Positions 7,407 to 13,901 of a DNA stretch of 21,891 nucleotides are shown piece by piece. Positions within the stretch are counted from its first letter, which is position 1. The number at the start of each line of letters is the position of its first letter. This DNA is from an uncultured Gemella sp. GTDB taxonomy: Bacteria; Bacillota; Bacilli; Staphylococcales; Gemellaceae. The notes below the pieces were generated by a model that searched no databases, was not told the origin of the DNA, and was given only the letters and a program-made list of their open reading frames with translations. The translations under genes were made by a program, and so were the position numbers. The stretch covers positions 1-21,891 of the forward strand of contig CALHQV010000048.1 of assembly GCA_938038035.1 (NCBI GenBank). Direction: 5' to 3'.

Positions 7407-7585
7407 TAATTTTACTCAAATATTTTGTAATGGTGATAATGGAACTTGAAAAAGTTCTATCGGTGAAATTAAGATTTGAAGCTTAATTTCAAGGTGGAAT
7501 ATCCACTTTAATTGTCTAAATGACAATTAAAGTTAGATGGAACCGTCCGCCACCATACTTAAAATATTTGAATAGTAAAATTAAA
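7405..7585. repeat. Large structured inverted-repeat element, unknown (ncRNA or MITE-like)
   Basis: The outer arms pair along 28 bp: 7405-7416 with 7574-7585 (12 bp), 7417-7426 with 7561-7570 (10 bp, after a 3-nt bulge) and ATGGTG 7430-7435 with CACCAT 7551-7556. Enclosed are four successive hairpins: 7439-7447/7452-7460 with a GAAA loop; 7464-7473/7482-7491 with an 8-nt loop; GTGGA/TCCAC 7494-7506 with a 3-nt loop; and a 10-12 bp stem at 7505-7516/7522-7533 with a 5-nt loop. One G-U pair in the first hairpin is a pair only in plus-strand RNA. No ORF and no convincing promoter were found. It fits no RNA family I can recognise. This element and the terminators on either side fill the whole 7344-7654 gap. 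Confidence 0.6.
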
Positions 7586-7600
7586 TTATCTAATATACAC

Positions 7601-7641
7601 AAAAAAACTGATAAAGGAACATTATTCCTCTATCAGTTTTT
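7601..7641 (-). terminator. Terminator of the rapZ-yvcK-pgi operon (bidirectional)
   Basis: ACTGATA (7607-7613) pairs with TATCAGT (7631-7637) and AGGAA (7615-7619) with TTCCT (7625-7629) around a 5-nt loop. The joint between the two helices is A opposite C on the plus strand but G opposite U in minus-strand RNA, so the hairpin is best as the pgi terminator. T runs on both sides allow some function in both directions. Confidence 0.8.
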
Positions 7642-7654
7642 ATTTTATTCTAGA

Positions 7655-9004
7655 TTATTTTAATCTTTCTTCTAATTCTGCTTTTAAATCTTCAAATCCT
7701 GGTTTTCCAAGAAGAGCAAACATATTTTTCTTATACGCTTCTACTCCTGGTTGGTCAAATGGATTTAGACCTTGCATGTATCCAGAAATACCTACAGCTT
7801 TTTCGAAGAAGTATACTAAGTATCCGAATGTAAATTCGCTCATATCTGGAAGTTCTACTACGAAGTTAGGCACTCCTCCATCAGTGTGAGCAAGAAGAGT
7901 TCCTTCAAATGCTTTAGTATTTACAAAGTCCATAGTTTTTCCAGCTAGATAGTTAAGTCCATCTAGGTTATTTTCAGCTTCTTTAAGTTCAATATCTTTG
8001 TTTGGAGATTTAACTTTTAAAATAGTTTCGATTAGAATACGACGTCCTTCTTGAACATATTGTCCCATAGAGTGAAGATCAGTTGAGAAGCAAACACTTG
8101 ATGGGTATAATGCTTTTCCATCTTTACCTTCAGATTCACCGTAAAGTTGTTTCCACCATTCATTGAAGTAAACCATTGATGGTTCATAAGAAACAAGAAT
8201 TTCGATTAATTTACCTTTTTGTTGTAGTACGTTACGCATTACAGCATATTGATAAGCAATATTAGTACTTAAATCTGGTGAAGAAAGTTCATCTTGAGCT
8301 AATTTAGCTCCAGCCATCATTTTATCAATATCAATTCCACTTACAGCAATTGGAAGTAATCCTACTGCAGTAAGAACTGTGAAACGTCCACCAATATCAT
8401 CAGGTACTACAAATGTTTCATATCCTTCATCATCAGCCAATGATTTTAATGCTCCACGAGCTTTATCAGTAGTAGCGAAGATTCTTTCTTTTGCTCCTTC
8501 TTTTCCATATTTTTCTTCAAGTAATTCTTTGAAGATACGGAATGCAATCGCAGGCTCAGTAGTTGTACCAGATTTAGAAATTACGTTTACAGAGAAATCT
8601 TTTCCTGTAGTTTTTAAGTAATTAACTAATTCTTGAGTGTAACTTGAAGAAATAGTGTGACCTACGAAGAAGATTTGAGGAGTTTTTCTATCTTTTTCAT
8701 AGAAGTTATAGAAACTATCGTTAAGCATTTCAATTGCAGCACGAGCTCCTAAGTAAGATCCACCAATTCCGATAACAACAAGTACTTCAGAATTACCTTG
8801 AATTTTTTTACTAGCTTCTTTAATTCTAGCAAATTCTTCTTTATCGTAGTTAGTTGGTAAATCAACCCATCCTAAGAAGTCACTACCAATTCCAGTTTTA
8901 TTGTGTAATTGATCGTGAGCAACTTTCACATAACCTTCCATATTTTTCACTTCTTGTTCGTTAAAGAAGTTTAGTGCTTTCGAATAATCAAATTTTAAGT
9001 GCAT
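7655..9004 (-). CDS. pgi: Glucose-6-phosphate isomerase
   Basis: Interconverts glucose-6-phosphate and fructose-6-phosphate in the cytoplasm, at the head of glycolysis. The start chosen is the ATG at 9002-9004 (MHLKFDYSKAL), with AAGGAGA 6-7 nt upstream. The frame is open further upstream to 9031, but that would overlap yvcK and place the ribosome site inside the gene. The 449-residue protein has the usual length for Bacilli. It shows GIGGSYLGARAA, the sugar-phosphate loop SKSGTTTEPA, the family signature DDIGGRFTVLTAVGLLP and the C-terminal signature GLNPFDQPGVEAYKK. It lies 23 nt after yvcK in an apparent rapZ-yvcK-pgi operon and ends in a strong terminator. This linkage is notable because YvcK is required for growth on gluconeogenic carbon sources in B. 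subtilis. Confidence 0.97.
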   Translation of the reverse strand: MHLKFDYSKALNFFNEQEVKNMEGYVKVAHDQLHNKTGIGSDFLGWVDLPTNYDKEEFARIKEASKKIQGNSEVLVVIGIGGSYLGARAAIEMLNDSFYNFYEKDRKTPQIFFVGHTISSSYTQELVNYLKTTGKDFSVNVISKSGTTTEPAIAFRIFKELLEEKYGKEGAKERIFATTDKARGALKSLADDEGYETFVVPDDIGGRFTVLTAVGLLPIAVSGIDIDKMMAGAKLAQDELSSPDLSTNIAYQYAVMRNVLQQKGKLIEILVSYEPSMVYFNEWWKQLYGESEGKDGKALYPSSVCFSTDLHSMGQYVQEGRRILIETILKVKSPNKDIELKEAENNLDGLNYLAGKTMDFVNTKAFEGTLLAHTDGGVPNFVVELPDMSEFTFGYLVYFFEKAVGISGYMQGLNPFDQPGVEAYKKNMFALLGKPGFEDLKAELEERLK

Positions 9005-9027
9005 TTTTGTTCTCCTTATTTGTTTTC

Positions 9028-10011
9028 TCACCTTTTATTATAAATCATTGTTGGCTTATCGTCTATAATATAATCGTAAATTAATTCAGAAACTTTATCT
9101 GCATTGTGCCTAATCGTATTATTATCAACGATTCCAACGTCATTATTTTTTATTAATTTTATCCCCAATGCTTCAATTTTTTCATGATCGATTTTGACCG
9201 GTTCTTGTTTTTCTTTGTGATATTTCGATAAAATACTATCATCAAATTCACGCGAATTAGCAATTACTAAGTCAAAGATGTTCTCTTGAACATGTTTATT
9301 AATCGCAACGATATGATCACAAACTGAATAATTATCTGTTTCACCATGTTGAGTCATGACATTACAAACATATATCTTCTTAGCTTTACTTTCTCTAATC
9401 TTTTCCGACACATTAGAGATTACTAAATTAGGAATTATAGAAGTATATAAACTTCCAGGTCCCATAATAATATAATCTGCCTCTTCTATTGCTTTAAGTA
9501 CATCTTCATTAGGTTTAACTCTTGAAGGCGTAATATAAACATGATCTATAACTCCACCTGCTTTTGTAATTGAAGATTCTCCACGAATAATCTCACCATC
9601 CGATAATACCGCATTTAAAGTCGCTATATCATTAGTAGTCGGCAATACAGTTCCACGTACATTTAAAATTCTACTCATAACTTTTACCGCTGTAGAAAAA
9701 TCTCCATGAATATCCGTCATAGCAGCTATCATTAAATTACCAACTGGATGCCCCTTAACTTCTCCACTATCAAATCGATATTGGAACATTTTTTCCAAAT
9801 ATGGTTCAACATCCGATAGTGCTGCGATAACATTTCTTATGTCACCTGGAGAAGGAATATTCATATCACTTCTTATTTTTCCAGAACTTCCCCCGTCATC
9901 TGCTACCGTTACTACAGCAGTTATCTCAAGGGGATACTTTTTCAACCCTCTTAAAAGAACTGACAATCCAGTTCCTCCACCGATAGTAACTACTTTTATT
10001 TTAGTACTCAT
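9028..10011 (-). CDS. yvcK: YvcK/CofD-like protein (gluconeogenesis factor)
   Basis: A 327-residue member of the CofD-like YvcK family, which binds UDP-sugars and is needed for normal cell-wall synthesis and growth on gluconeogenic substrates in B. subtilis. Visible motifs are the N-terminal nucleotide loop IGGGTGLSVLLRGLK, AVVTVADDGGSSGKIR, PSPGDIRNVIAAL and GPGSLYTSIIPNL. The start lies 4 nt after the rapZ stop, with AAGGGTAGGT as ribosome site inside the end of rapZ, so the pair is probably translationally coupled. In most Bacilli the next gene is whiA (yvcL). Here it is pgi. The protein is cytoplasmic and has no membrane segment. Confidence 0.93.
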   Translation of the reverse strand: MSTKIKVVTIGGGTGLSVLLRGLKKYPLEITAVVTVADDGGSSGKIRSDMNIPSPGDIRNVIAALSDVEPYLEKMFQYRFDSGEVKGHPVGNLMIAAMTDIHGDFSTAVKVMSRILNVRGTVLPTTNDIATLNAVLSDGEIIRGESSITKAGGVIDHVYITPSRVKPNEDVLKAIEEADYIIMGPGSLYTSIIPNLVISNVSEKIRESKAKKIYVCNVMTQHGETDNYSVCDHIVAINKHVQENIFDLVIANSREFDDSILSKYHKEKQEPVKIDHEKIEALGIKLIKNNDVGIVDNNTIRHNADKVSELIYDYIIDDKPTMIYNKR

Positions 10012-10015
10012 TTTT

Positions 10016-10876
10016 CTACCTACCCTTATTGATATCGCGATGTTCTAAATACACCCTATATCCTAATTTTGAAATATCTTCATGTAATCTTCTTGCTACG
10101 CTGACAGAACGGTGTTTACCACCTGTACATCCAACTGCTATAGCAACTTTATCACGACCTTCATATTGATACTTATCTACCATAAACGTTATAAGTTCTA
10201 AATACTTATCATAAAATTCTCGAGTAACTTCATCCTCAAAAACATAATCATACACTTCGCTATCTTGACCAGTTTTTTCTCTTAATTCGTTTATATAAAA
10301 CGGATTTCTCAAGAAACGAACATCGACAATATTATCTGCGTCTATAGGAACTCCATATTTGTAACCAAAACTTGAGATTGTAATATGATAACTATCTTTT
10401 TTCTCAATTCCGAAATCTTCTAATATTTTCTTCTTCAAATCTTTTACAGAAGTATTGGAAGTATCATAAATATAATTTGCAATTCCTTTGATGTCATTCA
10501 TATCTTTTCTCTCTTGAGCAATACCTTCAAGTAAGCTAAACTCAGTAGATAAAGGATGATTTTTTCTAGTTTCTTTATATCTATTGACCAATACTTGATC
10601 ATCACTATCTAAAAATAAGATTTTAACATCAAAGTACTCACTTTGTTGTAGTCTTTTTAATAATTCCTTTAAATCAACAAAAATGTGTTTACTTCTTATA
10701 TCAATACTTATCGCTGTTTTATCAATATCTTTTTCTTCTATTATTCTCAAGAAATCTTCAACAACTAATCCCGGTAAATTATCTGTACAAAAATACCCTT
10801 GGTTTTCAAAGACTTGTAATGCTGTATTTTTCCCTGCTCCACTTATTCCTGTAATTATAACTAATTTTTTCTTCAT
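10016..10876 (-). CDS. rapZ: RapZ-family nucleotide-binding protein
   Basis: A 286-residue orthologue of RapZ/YvcJ. The N-terminal P-loop kinase-like domain starts with LVIITGISGAGKNTA and DNLPG near residues 32-36. The conserved C-terminal domain carries SFGYKYGVP and AVGCTGGKHRSVSVARRL. In E. coli RapZ binds GlmZ/GlmY small RNAs and senses glucosamine-6-phosphate. In B. subtilis the GTP-binding protein YvcJ influences competence. The Walker A lysine is followed by Asn17 (GAGKN) where family members normally have Ser or Thr coordinating Mg2+, which may weaken nucleotide hydrolysis. The start ATG is the only reasonable one, but its ribosome site (GATGGATGTG) is weaker than its neighbours'. 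It is the first gene of the rapZ-yvcK-pgi operon. Confidence 0.93.
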   Translation of the reverse strand: MKKKLVIITGISGAGKNTALQVFENQGYFCTDNLPGLVVEDFLRIIEEKDIDKTAISIDIRSKHIFVDLKELLKRLQQSEYFDVKILFLDSDDQVLVNRYKETRKNHPLSTEFSLLEGIAQERKDMNDIKGIANYIYDTSNTSVKDLKKKILEDFGIEKKDSYHITISSFGYKYGVPIDADNIVDVRFLRNPFYINELREKTGQDSEVYDYVFEDEVTREFYDKYLELITFMVDKYQYEGRDKVAIAVGCTGGKHRSVSVARRLHEDISKLGYRVYLEHRDINKGR

Positions 10877-10964
10877 AGCTTCACATCCATCTTTATAATA
10901 ATATAAGTTTTATGGAATAATATATTCAGTTTAACAAAGAATAAATAAACTGCTCCATTTCTAT

Positions 10965-10993
10965 ATTGTACACCATTTCTAATTTTTTGTGTA
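10965..10993 (-). promoter_or_regulatory. Putative promoter of the rapZ-yvcK-pgi operon
   Basis: On the minus strand TACACA (10988-10993) and TACAAT (10965-10970) are 17 bp apart, matching 4/6 and 5/6 of the sigma-A hexamers. It lies directly after the terminator of the upstream PBP gene, where a new promoter is needed, and predicts a leader of about 80 nt. Confidence 0.45.
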
Positions 10994-11010
10994 GTATTTT
11001 AAAACTACAA

Positions 11011-11053
11011 TTAAAAAGAAAACTACTGCAAGAAATTCATCTTACAGTAGTTT
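11011..11053 (-). terminator. Terminator of the PBP1 gene
   Basis: A 14-bp stem (11020-11033 with 11040-11053) with a 6-nt loop. On the minus strand it is followed by TTTTCTTTTT. It contains one U-G pair that is a pair only in minus-strand RNA. It begins 9 nt after the PBP stop codon. Confidence 0.85.
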
Positions 11054-11062
11054 AAATTCTAA

Positions 11063-13612
11063 TTATCTCGTATTTCTATTTGTATTGTTATTAACACCAT
11101 TATTTACTCCATTATTGTTTCTTCCACCTGGAGTTGTAACAGTAGCGTTATTATTGTTTCCTCTTGATGATTGATTATTGTTATTGTCATTTGACGCATC
11201 ATTTTGGTTATTATTTGAATTGTCATCATCAGAGTTATTATTACGATTATTGTTATTATTATCGTTATTATTGTTACGACTTCTTTCTTCTTGTTCACGT
11301 CTATTTTGTTCTTCTATTTGACGACGTTCACTATCAGAAATAACTTTAACCCCACCATTTATAGATCCAACATTTCCTGGAACAGAGAATCCTTTTGGCG
11401 GATGTATTCTAACAATATTCTGCATATTTATTCGATACAATGCTTGTGTCTTCTGAGTATCATCTTGAGTCATATACTTCGTAGGACCATCTATTGCATC
11501 AAATCCTTGCCACACAGCCATTGTATAGTTACTTGTATAACCTATCGTCCATGAATCTTTCGAATAGTTATTTATATCGAAACCGAATTTCTGAGCTTCA
11601 CCTTCACCAAAAGTAGTAGTACCTGTTTTAACTGCCATATCCGCTCCACTAATTCGTGCATTTGCAGCAGTCCCATTAACTACATTTCTTAACATAGATG
11701 TCATGATATAGGCTGTAGAATCTTTAATAACTCGTTTTCTATCATCAGTGCTGAAACTTTTCACTTCAGTTCCTTCACTATCGTAAACTTTCTTAATAGC
11801 TTTAGGTGTTGCATAATATCCACCGTTACTAAATGGAACATATGCTCCAGCCATTTGTAATGGTGAGAATCCGTCACTACTTCCTCCAATTGGAGTTGTA
11901 ATTGAATCATCTGTAATATTCATTCCAACATTAGCTGCGTATTGTTTTACTCTATTGAATCCTACTTCTTGATAAGTCTTAATAGCAGCTATATTATTCG
12001 ACCATACCAATGCATTATTAATAGTTATATTTCCATGGTATTGTCTATCCCAGTTTTGGATTTCTGAACCTTGTATCTTAGTATCATTAACAGTATGGTC
12101 AGATCCCCAGTTTAAGTACTCAATTGCAGGTCCATATGGAAGTATTGGTTTAATTGATGAACCAGGTTGCAGTTTAGCTTGGGTAGCAATATTGAAGCCG
12201 TGGAATGTTTGCTTTTTACCACCATATAATGCTGCAATACCACTATTTTCATTATTTAAAACTACCATCGCTACATTACTTGCTTGTTTTATTCCAGCAT
12301 AGTTTGCATTAACACTTTCTGTTAATGTATCTTGAATCTTAGAATCAAAGTTTGTATAAATTTTCAGTCCTAAGTTTAAGACATCTCCTTCATAGTCCTT
12401 ATATTCTTTACTATTCTTCAATTCATTAACAATTTGGTTCATGTAAGAAGTATATTTTGAATCAAACTCACTTGATAATAATACACGTTCACTTTCATCA
12501 CGCTGTATAATTCCTGATAATACATCAGTTTTTTGTGCAGCTTGTGAATCTGCTTCTGAGATTTTACCGTGATATTGCATTAGGTAAAGTACCGTATCAC
12601 GACGTGCTTTAGCCGCTTCTGGATTATCATAAGGATTATATGTATTAGGGTGCTGTGGCATTCCTGCTAAAAGAGCCATTTGTGGAAGAGTAAGTTGATT
12701 TAATTCTTTTCCATAATAATATTTAGCGGCTGTTTTTAGCCCATATACACCATCAGAATAATAAATTCTATTTACATACATTGTAAATATTGATTCTTTG
12801 TCGTAGTTTTGTTCAAGTTTATAAGCAAGATATGCTTCTTGAACTTTACGTTTTACACTCTTATTATCATCAAGGAATGTTCTCTTAATTAACTGTTGAG
12901 AAATAGTTGATGCCCCTTGTGATCCAAAACCACTAGTTAAGTTTGACACAACAGCTCCTACTAAACGTCTAAAGTCTACCGCACCATGCTCAAAGAATCT
13001 ATTGTCCTCTGTTGCCAAAATGGCATCTTGCATTTTTTGCGGTATGTCAGCAGTTTCTAGGTTCTCACCAATTTGGTTACCTAATTTCGCTACCTCATTA
13101 TTATTTGTATCATAAACAATTGTTCTTGAATTATTATCTAATATCTTAGAATCAAATGCCGGTGCTTGATATATCCAGAACACACACAATAAGAAAATTG
13201 ATATAATAGCAACACTTGCCACATATAAACCATATCTAATAATCTTCATCCATAATGCTTTATTATTCTTTTTAGAATTTGGATTACTTATTCTATTTGG
13301 ACCTATCGGTCTTCTTGGCCCACCTGGACCTCCTGTTCTATTACCTCTAGCTGATTGCTGAGGATTTCTTGGTTGCACTGGTGGTACACCTTGTCTTTGA
13401 TTTGTACCTTGAGGCCTTTGTGGTTGGATAGGACGACTTTGCCCTTGTCCACTTCTTCTCATTATTTCTTCATTTGTTAACGGCCTTCTTTGTTGACCAT
13501 TATTCGTTGGATTAGTATTTCCTCTAGATATATATCCACCTGGCATAACACTCTTTCTTTCTTGAGAGTGTCTATCTCTTCTCGATAACCGATTGTTATT
13601 ATTCTCTGCCAT
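11063..13612 (-). CDS. ponA: Class A penicillin-binding protein (PBP1A-type, bifunctional)
   Basis: A peptidoglycan glycosyltransferase/transpeptidase anchored in the membrane. The 849 residues are arranged as: a cytoplasmic Arg/Gln/Pro/Asn-rich tail (1-118) without obvious fold; one transmembrane helix (about 121-148); a GT51 glycosyltransferase domain with ATEDNRFFEH (catalytic Glu202), GASTISQQL and RKVQEA; and a transpeptidase domain with SxxK at Ser485 (PGSSIKP), SNN at 538-540 and KTGTT at 662-666. The tail after about 758 is charged, then almost entirely Asn with Asp, Ser and Arg, and lies outside the cell. All active-site motifs are intact. GAGAGG precedes the start. It is a single-gene unit with its own promoter region and terminator. 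No recU, the usual Bacilli neighbour of ponA, is present. Assignment to PBP1A/PonA rather than another class A PBP is by overall resemblance. Confidence 0.92.
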   Translation of the reverse strand: MAENNNNRLSRRDRHSQERKSVMPGGYISRGNTNPTNNGQQRRPLTNEEIMRRSGQGQSRPIQPQRPQGTNQRQGVPPVQPRNPQQSARGNRTGGPGGPRRPIGPNRISNPNSKKNNKALWMKIIRYGLYVASVAIISIFLLCVFWIYQAPAFDSKILDNNSRTIVYDTNNNEVAKLGNQIGENLETADIPQKMQDAILATEDNRFFEHGAVDFRRLVGAVVSNLTSGFGSQGASTISQQLIKRTFLDDNKSVKRKVQEAYLAYKLEQNYDKESIFTMYVNRIYYSDGVYGLKTAAKYYYGKELNQLTLPQMALLAGMPQHPNTYNPYDNPEAAKARRDTVLYLMQYHGKISEADSQAAQKTDVLSGIIQRDESERVLLSSEFDSKYTSYMNQIVNELKNSKEYKDYEGDVLNLGLKIYTNFDSKIQDTLTESVNANYAGIKQASNVAMVVLNNENSGIAALYGGKKQTFHGFNIATQAKLQPGSSIKPILPYGPAIEYLNWGSDHTVNDTKIQGSEIQNWDRQYHGNITINNALVWSNNIAAIKTYQEVGFNRVKQYAANVGMNITDDSITTPIGGSSDGFSPLQMAGAYVPFSNGGYYATPKAIKKVYDSEGTEVKSFSTDDRKRVIKDSTAYIMTSMLRNVVNGTAANARISGADMAVKTGTTTFGEGEAQKFGFDINNYSKDSWTIGYTSNYTMAVWQGFDAIDGPTKYMTQDDTQKTQALYRINMQNIVRIHPPKGFSVPGNVGSINGGVKVISDSERRQIEEQNRREQEERSRNNNNDNNNNNRNNNSDDDNSNNNQNDASNDNNNNQSSRGNNNNATVTTPGGRNNNGVNNGVNNNTNRNTR

Positions 13613-13690
13613 AGTATATCCTCTCTTTATATATATTTAAACTTTCACTTTATTCATATTAATTTTTCATAATAAAATGTCATAATATAC

Positions 13691-13708
13691 TACATTAATT
13701 TTAATGTA
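13691..13708. repeat. Palindrome overlapping the PBP promoter
   Basis: TACATTAA and TTAATGTA form perfect 8-bp arms separated by TT. The palindrome covers the proposed -10 element of the PBP gene and its likely start point, which is the position of a repressor operator. The region is AT-rich, so chance is a real alternative. Confidence 0.35.
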
Positions 13709-13726
13709 TATTGAAAAAAAAATCAA
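13698..13726 (-). promoter_or_regulatory. Putative promoter of the PBP1 gene
   Basis: On the minus strand TTGATT (13721-13726) and TAAAAT (13698-13703) are separated by 17 bp, with a leader of about 78 nt before the start codon. Both hexamers deviate only slightly from the sigma-A consensus. Confidence 0.5.
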
Positions 13727-13856
13727 TTTACTTTGCATATATTAACTATTATTTAATAATATTGTAACATAAGCCAAGCTCTTTCAATTATAAGCTTATT
13801 AACTAATATCAAATTTAAATAATTTACTATTATACTCTAAGCTCTCTTTTTATTAC

Positions 13857-13892
13857 ATAAAAAAAGAAGCTATCTTATTTTGATAACTTCTT
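13857..13892 (-). terminator. Terminator of the ccpN-yqfL-ppdK operon
   Basis: GAAGCTATC (13866-13874) opposes GATAACTTC (13882-13890) around a 7-nt loop, with A and T runs on both sides. One position is C against A on the plus strand but U against G in minus-strand RNA, so it works best for ppdK. Confidence 0.8.
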
Positions 13893-13901
13893 TTTTTTGT
13901 A

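Noticed and set aside
7439..7460. The AACTTGAAAAAGTT hairpin resembles a stem-loop of Cas9 tracrRNA.
   Set aside because: There is no CRISPR repeat, cas gene or anti-repeat in the window. The likeness is one GAAA-looped hairpin and is explained by chance within the larger element.
7534..7556. ATGGAACCGTCCGCCACCA as a T-box core or a tRNA 3' end.
   Set aside because: It deviates from the T-box core sequence, has no downstream aminoacyl-tRNA synthetase or amino-acid gene on that strand, and lacks a T-loop (GGTTCGAATCC-like) needed for a tRNA.
9005..9031. Longer pgi start overlapping yvcK.
   Set aside because: The ribosome site AAGGAGA at 9011-9017 is inside it and correctly spaced for the ATG at 9002-9004.
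11104..11298. Ile/Thr-rich 64-codon frame on the minus strand.
   Set aside because: It is the alternative reading of the Asn-codon repeats in the PBP tail and has no start signal of its own.
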